Assembly (NCBI GenBank): GCA_029721435.1
Contig: CM056584.1
Location: 10,439,895-10,503,894, forward strand
Length of the DNA stretch: 64,000 bases
Reading direction: 5' to 3'
From: Gymnothorax reevesii
Taxonomy: Eukaryota > Chordata > Actinopteri > Anguilliformes > Muraenidae
The translations under genes were made by a program, and so were the position numbers. This document shows positions 13,322-25,928 of this stretch, one piece after another. Numbering within the stretch: the stretch's first letter is position 1; every line of letters begins with the position of its first letter. The notes under the pieces are model-generated. The model was not told the DNA's origin and ran no database searches. It saw only the letters and a list, made by a program, of their open reading frames with translations.

Positions 13322-13736
13322 CTCTCACACACAAAAACACTCACACACAAACAAACATATTCTCTCACATACACACATGCACACGCACACACACACACAC
13401 ATAAACACACAAGCATACACTCACATACTCTCTCACACACACACACACACACACAAACATACTCTCTCTAAGACACTCTCACACACATGCATGCACGTGC
13501 ACACACACACAAACACGTATGGATACACATACATACTCTCACACAAAACATACTCTCTCTCACACACTCACACACACACATGCACACACACACACACACA
13601 CACACACACGTATATGCTCTCACACACAAAGCACACACACACACAAACATACTCTCTCACACACACTCATACACATGCATGCACATGCACAAGCACACAC
13701 ACACACATACACACACACACTCACACACAGAATGCA
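13251..13736. repeat. compound CA microsatellite array
   Basis: About 480 bp of CA repeats mixed with CTCTCACA, CATACA and CATGCA variants. All long open frames over it (T-H-T-H.. on plus, C-V-C-V.. on minus) are repeat artefacts. Confidence 0.95.
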
Positions 13737-14018
13737 CCAAGGGCCCCATTTACCACTTACACTCTTTCCCTCCTTTCTGCATCGTAAATATTAACTGTTT
13801 ATCGCCCCTCAGCACAGGTAGAGCCGACCCTTTCTGAAGCGGTAGATTAGAGGCCTGTGTCTTGGACAGTAATAAACTCAGCTGAGCTTAGACTTGACAC
13901 CATCAGCAAATCTTCCAACACAATTACATTAGAAGCTCAGAAGTAACCATAATTTTGCACAAAAATGGAGGGTTGCCTTTGAGCATCGCTGCTTGAACAG
14001 GCCCTCACAGACACAGTG

Positions 14019-14037
14019 ACACACACACACACACGCG

Positions 14038-14094
<57 letters not shown>
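14019..14094. repeat. CA-CG-CA alternating purine-pyrimidine repeat
   Basis: A CA run, then about 14 bases of CG alternation (around 14034-14047), then a CA run of about 48 bases: uninterrupted purine-pyrimidine alternation of the kind able to adopt Z-DNA. Confidence 0.9.
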
Positions 14095-14097
<3 letters not shown>

Positions 14098-17000
14098 GCA
14101 CCACCAATCTCTCTGTCTCTCTTCCAATAAACACAATAAACCACATACACTAACACTTTATCCCTCTTCACGCACACACTCCCTTGTCTCTGCACACACT
14201 CACACTCTCTGCATTTCTGTCTCCCTACACACACACACACACAAACACACACACGCAGTTTGAAATGTACCCCACACCCCTGCCCCCTTGCACCCAGCAC
14301 TCGGCACTTTATCATTCTTTAATGGCAGTGACACATTCCACTCTTTCTTCCTATCCACCCGCAAACCAAACACGCTCCCCGCCGCTCGCTCTTTCCTGCT
14401 AATCACAGACCTTTCACTCGCATGATGTATGGAGGGAGATTACCGTGTGTGTGTGTGCGTGTGTGTGTGTGGCTGTCTGTCAGTGTCAGTGCACCTCTGA
14501 CATGTAAACGTGCCTACATACTCACATGCGCACACGCAACGCATGAACAGGCATCTACTAACGCGCACCCGTATGCACACGCACCTGTATGCACAAAACA
14601 GTACACATTCACGCACACTCACACAAGGATAAACGCGCATGCATACATACTCACAAGATAACACATCCAGCACAAACAAGCTCAAACCTGCATACACACA
14701 AATGCGCATTAACATGAATGCATACATGAACACAAGTAAGCGTGCACCCTGACGCACACATCACATCACATCACATCACATCAGCACATCTCTCCACCTT
14801 TAATTGACTCTCGTTTTCTTGTTGTTATTAAACTGTAATGCGGTCGTGGAATTGAACTTCAGCAATCGCGCATGATGGTTTTAATTGCGACCCCGAGATC
14901 AACGAGTTAACAAAAAAAAAAAAAAACGGGTTTCTAAATACCGCTACGTGCTTCTGCAGCGATCGCAACCGGAGCTGACGCTGCATAATCAAAACTCTGC
15001 TGTAACTCGGCAAAAATGCGCAGCGTTTCAGACGCGGGGATCCAAATTAAAAGGCCCTTTCACGTCTTTTCCCCGCTCCAGTCAGAACACGTCCCGCTCA
15101 GCAGCGATCAAGGGAGAAAAGAACAGAGAGCAGAGAGATGAACTACCAACGCACATTCTCCTCTCTCTCCCTTTCGCTCTCCCTCTTTCAAACAAAGTCT
15201 CCTCTCTCTTCATGCTTGGTTTGCCGTGTACCTCGTGCAGGGGTTTGAGAGCTGAGTTTACAAAGACAGGCGAAAGGAAAGAGGACGAGAGAGGAGACGC
15301 AGGGTATTTTGGTGTCAAACTGGGGGTCCACTTCAAGATTCCCACCCACTCACAGTAAAATATACAAATGTAGACTAAAACACACAAGCAAAGGCATGCA
15401 CTTACATAGATACAAAAGCATGCACAAGCGCACGATAAGAGTATATGGACAAACGTACTCACACACACGTTTTCACATGTGCATGCATAAATTCTGAATA
15501 AAATGGACAAAACCCGTGCAAATGCACACACATGCGTGCATGAACGCAAACACGCTTCTGCAGGCACCCAGACGCGCACGCATCGCACACACATTTTCAC
15601 ACCCTCGCGCTCACTGTCAGTCCCTCAGGACACACAGAAGTGCGGAGAGCGGACTGAAGAGACAGAGAGGGGGATGAACAGACTGAGGAGGTAGAGAAAG
15701 GGTGATCAGTGGCAGCTCAGGGAGGAGAGAGCGTGGAGTCAGTGGCCTGTGACGCTCGGACACACACGACGCTCCGCTTATCCGGCAGACAACCGCCCCT
15801 CCGGGAGTTTCACCGGATCTCCTTCCCACACCCCCCCCTTGGGAATGCCGGGGGGGGGGGGGTGAGAGGGTGTTGGGAATGATGACACGTCAAACAGGTG
15901 ACAGGTCAGGTGACCCTAACGATGAGACTGCAGGATGGTTGGCAGTTGGGATGGTTTGTGCTCCCGTTCAAAAAAAAGTTAGCCTCAGGTGGAGTGGAAA
16001 TACAAGGCCACAAAAGCTTTCAACAACCCCACGGCTGACAAAAGAGTAGCAGGGGAAACTGACGGTACAAAAACAGCTAAATAAATCAAACCAGGCAAAA
16101 ACAAATTTTAAATTTGAGGCTCTTCCTGCCAAATATTGTTTTGGGCCCCATTTGCAGACCACACCAAAACAGCTCCCATAATTAGGGAGAGACCTGAGAG
16201 TTAACCCCCTGTTTACGCTAACCCCCCCCCCCATAATGACATCCGTGAGGCTAAGACTTTCCCTGCCATCGCCACTACTCAATCTGTTTTCACAAGAATT
16301 GAACACCTTAAATACATAATGAGAGGGTCGCTCCTGGAGGGGCCCCATGCTTTGGCCATCCGACGGACCCTACAAAGACCCGCATTCACTGAGCTGGCCA
16401 GGGTCAGCAACCTCACATCCAGGTCTTCAAAGAGATCCCACACCTGCTTTATTTCAAGGTGCTAGCGGCAGTCTTAGCTGTCCCTTTTAGGAAAAAAAAG
16501 TCAAATTGAGAGAGTCAGGCTGCGGACCACATTTCGATGAGGTCATACGGGCGTCTTTAATGAGACTGGAAGGTCTGTCTCGCCAAAAAGAAAACAAAGG
16601 CAATAGTACTGCTGTGTAGCTTCCTACTTCAGAAACAGGTTAGATGTATCTACTTAGGGGTTGCTGATGAGAAATAAAGGGAGCTAGCTATGTGTAGCTC
16701 ACGATATTTTTGACAAACTTGACCAGCAGGCAGACTACATCATTAAAACGTGAATAAGATCGGGGTGATATCGGAGCATGATGGTATACCCATTTCCCCC
16801 CGGGCTTTCAGCGTTCATCGAGCCCCTATTTGTTCAGGAACCCAGTCAAATCCACCCCAATCAATGCGCAGCGCGAGAGCGCTAACGAGTTGGAACAATG
16901 GGACTTGTTCCATCGTTGCACTTGCTCCCATGTGACGTAAAATGCAGCTTGCGGCAAACGCTGAAATCGGACCACCTGGATCGAGAGTTTCCCCTCATCG

Positions 17001-17933
17001 GCCATCGCAAGCCATTACGTCCGTCAAGTTAACCGCGAATAAGGCCACCTCTCGGTCTCTTCCTGGCACACAGAGGCATGAACCAGGGAGCGCTAACGAA
17101 TGATTTACAATTCATTCAACGGCGACCACTCCGACACCTCCCTTTCATGACCTCTGACCTCCGACCCCCGACCTCAGCATTGTCAGCCCAGTCAGGTGAC
17201 AGCTTGCTCTCCACAAGGGGACGAGATTCCGATGGGCTTCTTTCTCACAGTAAGTCCTCTTCCACATTGTCTTCCCCGACAAAAAAATACACCAATCACC
17301 ACTCCTTCACGCCCCCGATACAACCCCCCCCCCCAACGGCCCCCCGAGGCATTGTTACCCTGAATCCTCCCCATTCTCCAGGACCCCCGGGGACTAATTA
17401 ACAACATCCCGAGACCACATTAAACCCTCTCTTTCACCTCTCCACCTCTTCTCCTCCCAAGTCTAGTCCTCCCTTTCTACACTGCTAAATGAATCTTTTT
17501 CTCACTCCAGAAAACACGGAGAAAAGAAAAACAGGAGCCAGAACACCTCTGCCCCCTCGTCCTTTGAGCTCCTCCGAACAGCCCTCCTTCTGCCGGCAGG
17601 ATAACGCTCTCCTTCTTCGCTTTCTGTCATGGAACCCTCCCTCTCTTCCTCCCTCTCTCTCCCTCTTTCAGGTTAATATGTGGGATGAAAGGGCAGGAAG
17701 TCGCCAGCAAAGTGACTTTCATGTTTCCTAAGCCGCGGGAGATGAGGAGGAGCCGCTGCGGAGGAGTAATGAAGGGTTCTCTCACCCGGAGGGAGGCCAC
17801 CTCCTCTCTCCTCTCCTCTCCTCCCCTGCAGTCTCATGCTCGCTCCTTTCTTCTCTCTCTTCACACCGTCATCATCCTCTCCCCTTTCGCTCTGCCCACA
17901 CACACACACACACACCGATGTTCTCTGAGCCCA
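14095..17933. other. intergenic, no gene recognised
   Basis: Contains CA/GT-like degenerate repeats (14225-14255, 14446-14790, 15360-15600), five CATCA units (about 14758-14782), G/C homopolymer runs (15850-15862, 16222-16232) and otherwise unique sequence. C/T-rich stretches at 17400-17670 and 17800-17890 resemble splice-acceptor tracts but no exon follows. Confidence 0.45.
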
Positions 17934-18147
17934 TTCTCATCCCGATGCGTCGTATAGTGAAGCTGCCTGACCAAGCGTCAATATACGAAGAAAATAGAGG
18001 CTTTGGGCGGCCTTATTTGATGCCAGCGTTAAAACTAACTCCACCACCTATCTCTAAACGTCAAATAAGGATGGCAAAAGCTTCCATTTCCGTCGTATAT
18101 CGACGCTTGGTCTGGTAGCATCGCAATACGGCAAGTCGGGATGAGAA
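17934..18147. mobile_element. near-palindromic MITE (TTCTCATCCCG ends)
   Basis: 214 bp that folds back on itself. The left arm TTCTCATCCCGATGCGTCGT.. matches the reverse complement of the right arm TTCTCATCCCGACTTGCCGT.., then both continue CCAAGCGTCRATATACGA, GGAAAT/GAAAAT, GGCTTT/GCTTTT and CCTTATTTGA, leaving a small loop near 18028-18055. Almost the whole element is inverted repeat. No coding capacity. Superfamily not assigned. Confidence 0.82.
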
Positions 18148-19955
18148 CACATTCGCTCAACACGAACAACCATCATCTGTGGACACAGACGCATACAGAC
18201 GCATACCCACGCATACACACACGTTCTCACTTGCAGACGCGCGCACATGTTCGTGAGCACAGACTCTGACATCCGCACACACGTGCGCAAACACAGAGGT
18301 CCTGCTTGATGCTGGCGAACATATGTCTTAGCATGGCTGCTTATTCCAATCGAACACCACAAAAGATAGAGAAATGGACGAGCTCAAAGAATAGAAGAGT
18401 AGATCGACTGAGCGACAGGGGAAAAGCGAATCTGGAACAAAGCTGGGCTTTTTTAACGCAGATGCTGACAGCCAGACCCTTCATCCTTCACTACACTCCT
18501 CAACCTCTCTCCTTTTTCATCTCCAAAATCAATTTTATTCTGCCTCTTTTTCCTATAGTCCTAACTGTGAGAACAATATCTATATATCAGGCATTTCGCA
18601 TCCTATACATCCACTCGCTCTCCGAATAGCAGAGATGGAAAGGGAAGTGGGATTGTGAGGTCACTTCCTCCTCCTCCAATTCACACAGCTAAAGATGCTA
18701 TGATATCCAGGATCCAGGCTCTGAGCCCATGGCTTCCATTAAGCAGGGGAGAAACGCCTGGCTAACCTAACTCTAGCTTCAGAGCCCATTAAAACGCACC
18801 AAATTCTTTCGCATTGGACAGCCAGCAAAGCTTCAAAATTGTTCCCAGAAGGAATTTTTTTTCCTTAAAACGAGCACTTAAGTTAGCTTTCCTAACGAGA
18901 ATATCAAACATGGTGCCAGTGATCCAGTGAGATCTATTGAGTTTAGATGAATGTGCCGTCCTCCAAGCTGTATATTTTGCCTTAAATTTTCACCGCACCA
19001 GTGACTGGACATGCTTGTATGAGATTAAACTGAGTCTGTAAAAGCTCTACTGTCAGTTACCTCCTTATCCTCCCACTACCACTTCATAAATATACTGTCC
19101 CAGTCCAGCTGCACATAAATCACATATATCATATTATATGATACTTTTGCAAAGCCAGCCAAGGACTGGGCTAATTCATGCTGTGTTGCTTCGACTCTGT
19201 AAGTGGAGTCAAACCAGCAGCCTCTAAGTTAGCACGGTAGCTCTTCAGCTACATCGCTGTCAAAATACTCACACAAAAGCCAACAATCAAAAGTGTCATA
19301 TCACATATGATAAGCAGAAATATATTTATTATTGAAACCATAAATATATAAATTATAGTCATTGTTATTCTATCCAAAGAAGGCCAGAAATAAACAAACA
19401 AAAATGGGAAAAGCTTAAAAAAGTAAAAAAAAAAAAAAAAGAAATATGTTAAAAAGCTTAGCGACTGCATGGTTGACCGTAGCACTGGTCCCTGACAGGA
19501 ATACGGTACACAAGGCTAACGGAGACAGTCCTCTTTCCATCTATTTCAATATAGCACCAATTATTTTAACACTTTTACACTTCGATCAGCTGAATCTTCT
19601 CAACATTAAACAGCAGCAGGCATAGTTTTAGACAGCACAAGTAGTGTCACAATTAGGACCCAGGAAGAAATGTTGTGCCTCCAATCCCGGGCCTGTGTTC
19701 CAACAGTGTTCACAAAACTGGCAGCAGCACCGTTTTTAAAAAGGAGAGATGCTGTTTTACCCATCTCACCCCAGTCCAGAGACTTTCTGGGGCTGGTGTG
19801 CACACTCATGAAGGTGAAATGCATTGTGGGAACTTGGTTAAAGTTTGTGAGTGGATGTGCTCTGATCCCACACCTGCTCACTGGCTGTGAACTTGGAATT
19901 CAGGAACGCCCCTGACCCCCAGTGTTGCCACTGGACTAAACCCCTGTCTTATCTG

Positions 19956-19994
<39 letters not shown>

Positions 19995-20974
19995 CGCGTG
20001 TGTGTGTGTGTGTGAGAAAGAGTGTGAGAAATACACATCAAAGAGTGGTGGCTTATACAATTCCCCTCAGACAGGCAAAGACAGGGTTAAGGGACTCAAA
20101 GCGTTCAGATTTAATTGCGCAACATCCCAAAGTCCACTAGGTACAATAACTATGCATATAACATGACAAGGCCTCAAAACGTATTGGGCAAGGCGTGCAT
20201 GTCTGTATGTACAGTACGTATGTATGCGTGTTTGTGCTTGAGCATATACTGTACAAACTCTGATTGTGTGTGTTTGTGTATATGTGTGCGTGTGCGTGTT
20301 TAAGGTCAGAGTGGGCATGGCACATGTAAAGCCCTGTTTGACAATGCTCTCTATGACCTGTGCATTAAAAAATAAAGGTCATCTCGGCGTGAAGCCTTGC
20401 TTTGCAGTGGGTTCTGGGGAGGGAGAGAAGTGGTAGTGGGTGTGCAGGGGGGGTGGGGTGAGGTTGGCTGGCTGGGGAGGGGCAGACAGCAGACAGAGGT
20501 GTAGAAAATCCTCCACTGATTCTCCTTTGAGGACCCTCCGGTCTGTCTCTCAGATTCCCTGACCTAAACACCACTTTACAGGGTCAGTTAGAAGGACACG
20601 TCATCCAAATCTCCAGTTTGGCCTCTGATCTTTTCTCAATTCATTTCTTTCTTCAGATAAAATACATAACACCACAACGAAAGATAAAAAATAACATACA
20701 GGCTTCCTGCTTGAATATAAGTAAGCATAATATATATATATATATATATAACTTTTACCAAAAATAAAGCATTTCACTTGACCCCCCCTCCCACCCCCAC
20801 CCCCAAACTCATTGTTACACGTTTCCAGCCGATACACTACATTTAAGATTGATTCAATGCACTTTTATAAGAATAAAGCCAAGAGTGAGAGTTAAAACTG
20901 GGTTCTTGACTCATGACTGTCTCATTCGCTCACTTTAAGTGGAAGATAAACCAAACAAAAAAATAAAAAAGTCA
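18148..20974. other. intergenic, no gene recognised
   Basis: Unique AT-rich DNA with a poly-A run (19425-19440), a GT microsatellite (19961-20013), degenerate GT sequence (20200-20300) and an AT dinucleotide run (about 20731-20750). It lies downstream of the inferred pdgfa 3' end. Confidence 0.45.
19961..20013. repeat. GT microsatellite
   Basis: GT dinucleotide run with a GCGTGCGCGT interruption, directly visible. Confidence 0.95.
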
Positions 20975-21927
20975 TTCACGCATATAAATAGTTTATTAGT
21001 AGCAATTACTGGGGTAGAGAGGGCTCCCGCCTTCCTTTTGACGCTTTGTACAAACCGACGAACATAAAACCGACTGATAACAAAAACAACAGCTTACAAA
21101 AAAGAAAAAAAATGAGGATATAGGAGTTTCTCTATTGACAAAATAAAGCAAAATAAAATAAAAACTCATAGTCCAAGATAGAAAATCCAGTTTGTTATGT
21201 TCCGGGAGGCCACCATGAAGAAAGAAATCGAGAGAGGGGGCGTTCAAAAGCGAAAAAAATAACACAGAATGCCTGAAGATTTTGCTTCGTTTGAGTGTGT
21301 GACGGTATGTTCCGGAAAGGCTACGTAATCCAAACCTGTCTGTCTTCCTGCCTCTCTCCTTGCCGTTCTCAGTCTCGTCGGCATTGAAAGTCCAGTTAAA
21401 TGTCTGCACCGACCCGTGAAAATGCAGGGCGGAGACGGTGACCCCCAGCGTCAAGCTCTGTCCATCACCTGACCTCAGGAATCGTCCAATCAGCCTGTAA
21501 AAGGACCCGATTCCTCCAGCCCAAAGCAGCTGCACCCAGAGTCAATCCTTAGCATCGGCCTCTCCTTTTTCGGGTGGGGGGGGGGGGGGGGGTTGCCATA
21601 ATTTTCCTGCAATTTTTATTTTCCGTATTCATTTTTTTGCAGTCGGGGGGAAGGCGATGGACGCAGTCTTCCTCTGTCCTTCCTCTTATATCCTCAGAGC
21701 ACCACAGTCATCCTCATCACCGCCCCGCCCACTCCTCATCAGTGTTCCATTGATTGGGTCTGCTAATCTCAGCAGACAAAGTCAAGGGAAAGGAAGCACC
21801 TTTGGCAATTTTCATTCGCTTTGCATCGTCTTTTATTTTACCATTTTAGTTTTTGAAAAGGCAACAACAAGAGGGGGGCTGTTCCACCCTGGACCCCCCC
21901 TCCCAGTGCAGAACCTCTTGTCCCAGC
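20975..21927 (-). other. pdgfa: probable pdgfa 3' UTR
   Basis: From the exon 7 stop down to an AATAAA at 20997-20992 (minus strand), followed about 25 bases later by a T-rich stretch with TTTGTTTGG, the usual downstream element. Earlier AATAAA copies lie at 21837-21832 and 21620-21615, so shorter 3' ends are possible. An ATTTA sits next to the distal signal. A run of 17 C (minus strand) lies at 21592-21576. A long open frame here (20996-21535, minus) has no recognisable homology. The 3' end is inferred, not proven. Confidence 0.5.
20992..20997 (-). terminator. candidate distal poly(A) signal of pdgfa
   Basis: AATAAA on the minus strand, about 930 bases after the short-form stop codon, followed by a U-rich and GU-containing stretch at roughly 20945-20975. 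This is the best-supported 3' end among several AATAAA copies. Confidence 0.4.
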
Positions 21928-21941
21928 TCACCTCACGTCCG
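21928..21941 (-). CDS. pdgfa: pdgfa exon 7 coding part (short-form end)
   Basis: A polypyrimidine stretch (CTCTCTCTCTCCACAG) ends at 21942 and the exon starts CGGACGTGAGGTGA. Joined to the phase-1 end of exon 5 this reads A-D-V-R-stop. The short vertebrate PDGF-A isoform also ends D-V-R, so this tiny coding end is well supported despite its 14 bases. When exon 6 is included, this exon is 3' UTR only. The short protein is predicted at 197 aa and the long at 217 aa, against 196 and 211 in human. Confidence 0.9.
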
Positions 21942-22621
21942 CTGTGGAGAGAGAGAGGGGGTTGGGGGGTTAGAATCTGTAAAACACGCAGACACGCCCA
22001 CTTCTCCGCCCCACAGTCAGACAGAACCACACCCACCTCCACAGCACATCATCGTTTGTGATTTATACCCCATTTAACTCCTCCCTCGAAATGAAAACGT
22101 AAACACCAGCACACAAAAACCTTAAACACCACAATTCTCATGCCTCCATTTTAGACTGAAAATAAGCAGATGTAATTACACCTCTGCGCTTTGAAATCAT
22201 CCTGCTTGCACTTGATCAGGTGAGAAGTGTGTATTGGTGTCAGCTACAGCTGGTCGTAAGGAAGCACAGGAAGGGAGGAAGTAAATTAAAATAAAAACAA
22301 GCTGTGAGAAAAAGCAACAGTGCGAAGGAGAGAGATCGAAAACAGGGAGATGGTGATGTCAGGGCGTGATTAGGCTCAAACATCAGCAATCCTCAAACTC
22401 CATACGGGATCGGGCGCAGATACACTCGCATATCCACACGCAGTTCAAACCCCAATCAGGCATGCAGCTGCAATTAGTGCAATTTTGGAGCCCTGCTCGC
22501 CTCGTTACTCATCGATTCAGCAGGGCACGACTCGTGATTGGTGGGCTGACTTGGCCCTTCGCGTGCCTGATTGGCCAGTTAGGGCAATCAATTTATTAGC
22601 CCCCCCATGCTAAAGTCCTAC

Positions 22622-22746
22622 CTGCTCACAGCCGCAAGCCCCGGGTACACTTTAGATACACGTCCATTTTTATTACATCGCCAATAAATCCTTGCTGAAC
22701 TTTGGCTTTTTGCGAGCTCTTTTTTTACCCGAAGCCCTAATGCGGC
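22622..22746 (-). CDS. pdgfa: pdgfa alternative exon 6 (basic retention tail, long form)
   Basis: Alternative exon for the long PDGF-A isoform. After acceptor TTTACAG (22749-22747) the phase-1 frame reads G-R-I-R-A-S-G-K-K-R-A-R-K-K-P-K-F-S-K-D-L-L-A-M and stops at TAA (22675-22673). This matches the human exon 6 peptide G-R-P-R-E-S-G-K-K-R-K-R-K-R-L-K-P-T, the basic motif that binds heparan sulfate and keeps the ligand at the cell surface or matrix. The tail is about six residues longer than human. Coding part is 22673-22746; a good donor, GCAG|GTAGGA at 22622/22621, can join the rest to exon 7. An AATAAA (22674-22669) overlaps the stop codon, so this could also be a terminal exon. Confidence 0.85.
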
Positions 22747-23562
22747 CTGTAAAGACAACTTGGAGGGAAAGGGTGGGGGGATGGGAGGGTCAAAAAGGAG
22801 GAAGCGGGGCATTTAAACGCAAACAGAGAGACAAAAGAACGAAAGAAAGAAAAAAACCTTTTCCCCCCCGAGGCAGGGAAAACATTTAAGTTTGAAATGA
22901 CACACTATAAATACTTCAGAAGTCTTATCAGATCTCATCACGGCCTTATCTCCTCTCCACAGAGGCCTCAGATCTGGGACCTGGATTAACCTGCTGTGAA
23001 TACAGGCAGCCTTTGGACACCCCACATGCTGGCACAGCGCCCTCCCGATGCTCAACACCATCAACTGCCCCGCATTCACACTCAAACAGAGCACTGAAGC
23101 ACTCGTGCGCATGGACTTGTGCGGGTGCAGCTGCGGTTGTGTGTGTGTTTGCATGTGTCCACGTGTGTTTGTGTGCAGGTGTATATGAGTACTAGTGTGT
23201 GTTTTAAATGCGCTAGTGGCAGTTTGTGCGTGTGTGTTTGAGTGCGAGTGTGCGATTGAGGGTGTTTGCACGCGCGAATATTCGCGTTTGCGTGCATGTG
23301 GATATGCGTGCATGAGTGTGCGTTTGTGTGTGTGAGTGAGAGGGAGGTGTGCTTGCGTGTGCTGGCGTCTGCCTGCGCGAGAATGTGTGTCTGTGTGCAT
23401 GCGTGTGTGTGTGTGTGTGTGTGTGTGTGGGGGTGTGTATATCAGTACTTGTGTGTGTATGCGTACGCATGCATTTGAGTGTGTGCGTATGTGCATTTGC
23501 ACATGCTTGTATAAACATGTGCACAGGTGTATGTATATATGCACGCACATCGCGGCCTTTAC
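22747..23562 (-). other. pdgfa: pdgfa intron 5 (exon 5 to exon 6)
   Basis: 816 bp, GT at the 5' end (23562-23561) and AG at the 3' end. Much of 23130-23545 is degenerate GT repeat with GCATGTG variants, lying within 20-30 bases of the exon 5 donor. Skipping exon 6 gives a longer intron ending at 21942. Confidence 0.85.
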
Positions 23563-23689
23563 CTGTATCTGACTCTGAGTGCTCCACCAGGTGATGGTGC
23601 GCCGTACACACACACTCCAGGTGGTCCTCCAACCGCACCACCACCTCCTTCAGCTTGGGCCGCCTCCGCACGTACTCCACCTTCGCCAC
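23563..23689 (-). CDS. pdgfa: pdgfa coding exon 5 (PDGF domain end)
   Basis: 127 bp, phase 0 in and phase 1 out, acceptor GGCAG at 23692-23690 and donor ACAG|GTAAAG at 23562. It encodes [20 protein letters not shown] then [13 protein letters not shown], the receptor-binding basic loop and the last two cysteines (C-V-C) of the eight-cysteine knot, closely matching vertebrate PDGF-A ([16 protein letters not shown]). The tail [10 protein letters not shown] aligns with the human S-L-N-P-D-Y-R-E-E-D-T. It splices either to exon 6 (long form) or exon 7 (short form). Intron 4 upstream is about 9.3 kb; the downstream side is flanked by degenerate GT repeats. Confidence 0.97.
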
Positions 23690-25155
23690 CTGCCGAGACA
23701 GGGCGGAGCACCCGTGAGACCAGGAAAACGCACCCTGCCGCCTATCACCCGTTGCCACGACAACATCCACACCTCTATCAAAAGCTGCCTGACAGGGCTG
23801 AGATAGGGGTTTGCTGAGCGCCCTCGGCAGACATCTTATGTCAACTCATGTTTATTGACCGCAGCATACCACAGGGGCAGATTTGTTTGAGAATTAATAG
23901 AGGTCAATAGATCAAGGCTAAAAAAAAAAAGCAAATTAGCGCCTTGTCAGTTGACTTCTATTCATTGTCATCACAAAGTTAGCACGTAGCATGGAGTGTT
24001 GCTTTAGCCACTGCCTGGCCAGAACCTCCTCTATCAATCTGTCCAGTGGGTACAATGTTCACCTGCAACACAGCAAAAAAACTGTCCCACAATGCATTGC
24101 TGTAAAGCCAAATCCCTCCAAGTAGAAGGACCCACTGGACATAAAAAAAAAACAAAAAACAACAGAGACAGAGAAAGAGAGAAGAAAAAGGAAGTAGAGA
24201 GGGACTCGAAGACCAAAGTCCACAAGTCACCATAGTGAGTGAGCCTTCACATTTGCTCCTCGGCTCTGTCACTCAAGGCACATGCCGGAGAGCAAAAGAT
24301 GATTTAATGCATGTAAGATGAGATTAAGACCAACTCAAAAAAATTTCCTGATTTACCTCTCAGAAATGCTGACACACAAGTACAGAACATGATTCACGCC
24401 CCAAGAAGTTCTCCTGATCCACCCCCCGCCCAAAGTGCTTCCAAACCCACAGATTACACGCCGCGACACCGCTAACAGCACGCCTCTTATAGCTAAATGG
24501 GCACCACAGTCTATCCACAATCACGGCAGCCGCTCCTCCCATATCTATAATTAAGCGAGCCGCCCAGTCTGTCCGCAAAGCTAAGCTAACAAGCCACTTC
24601 TCCGCTACATCCAGGCCCGAGTTGAGCTAACTGCCCGTAATCTACACGGGGCCGGCTGAACAAGCCACTGCAAATCCCCCAGAGGCCCTGGTAATCCAGC
24701 CAGAGCCCCCTGCATTTCATGTGTTATTACAGGGACTCTGGGAGGGGGGGGGGGGGCTTTAGAGCACCCCCCCAACACCACAGATGTCTGATGCTGGAAT
24801 TCCTGCAAGGTCAAGATCAACCAATCAAAGTGCTGGAGGGGTGTGGTGTCATCAGTACTTGGCACCTGTCTCAGGGCAGCTTCAGGAGATGGGGGAAGGG
24901 CCTCGAATGATTAACTCACACAAAGGGACAATAAAAGGGGCGCCCCCTGTGGTCAGGCTCGGCAGTGCGACGGTCACCTTTCCCCCGCGGCGCAGTGGGA
25001 ATAAAGACACATCCAGCGGGATAGCGCTGTTTCCTGGCGACAGCGACAGACACGCCGACTGTGTGTGTGTGTGTTTACGTGCGTGTGGCAGTGAGACCGA
25101 ATGACTGTGAAGGTGTTTGTGTGTTTCTGTTTCTGTGTGTAAATACTTGTGTGTG

Positions 25156-25196
<41 letters not shown>

Positions 25197-25888
25197 ACAC
25201 GCGTGTACATGAGAGAGACTGAATGTGAAAAATGTTTATGTGTGCCTCAGAGAGCAAATGAGCGACTGTGAGAGAGTAGGTCTGTGTGTGCACTTGTATG
25301 AGTGTGTATCTAACTCTGTGTGCGTGTGTGTAGAAGGATGTGTGTGTGAGTGAGTGTGCTTGCGTGTGCGTGTATGCGTGTGTTTGTGTGTGCGTGCATG
25401 TGTGTGTTTGCGCGCGATATCCTTGTTTCAGAGAACTCTGCCCTCTTTGTCAACAGCCAGCCCTGCCTGCTCGATACTTCCTGACACTCCAACACTGGAC
25501 ACCTCTCTCCCTTCTCTCCCTCCTCTCTTAATCCTCCCATTCCTACTTCCCTCCTCTCTATCTCTCTCTCTCCTAACCTCTACATCAATCTCTCACAACC
25601 TTTTGAACTTCAACGCTGGACATACATATTTTCAAAGCCAACAGGAACAGCATCATGGAAGGTGAGAGCCAGATTTGCTTCCAGCACGCGCAAAGTGAAT
25701 AACAAGGCCAGTGGTTGGTCACAAAAGTTGGTTTGCACCAATCACTGGGTGTGTTATTGGCTTTGCAAATGCTAAAAATGCATGCATGAGCATCAGGTAA
25801 ATATGATCCAAAGTGTATAAAGTGTGCAAAATAAAACAAACACACACACTCTCACTCTCTCTCTCTCTCTCTCTACTGCAGTCCCTCG

Positions 25889-25928
<40 letters not shown>

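Noticed and set aside
13251..13736. Histidine/threonine-rich and cysteine/valine-rich proteins
   Set aside because: These frames are translations of CA/GT microsatellites; the same applies near 14.0, 23.3, 53.1 and 60.2 kb.
17640..17720. Plus-strand exon after a polypyrimidine tract and CAG
   Set aside because: The following sequence has no recognisable protein and no matching donor or partner exon; C/T-rich tracts are common here.
20996..21535. 179-codon minus-strand frame below pdgfa
   Set aside because: It lies after the pdgfa stop in the inferred 3' UTR, has no recognised domain, and its low-complexity stretches suggest chance.
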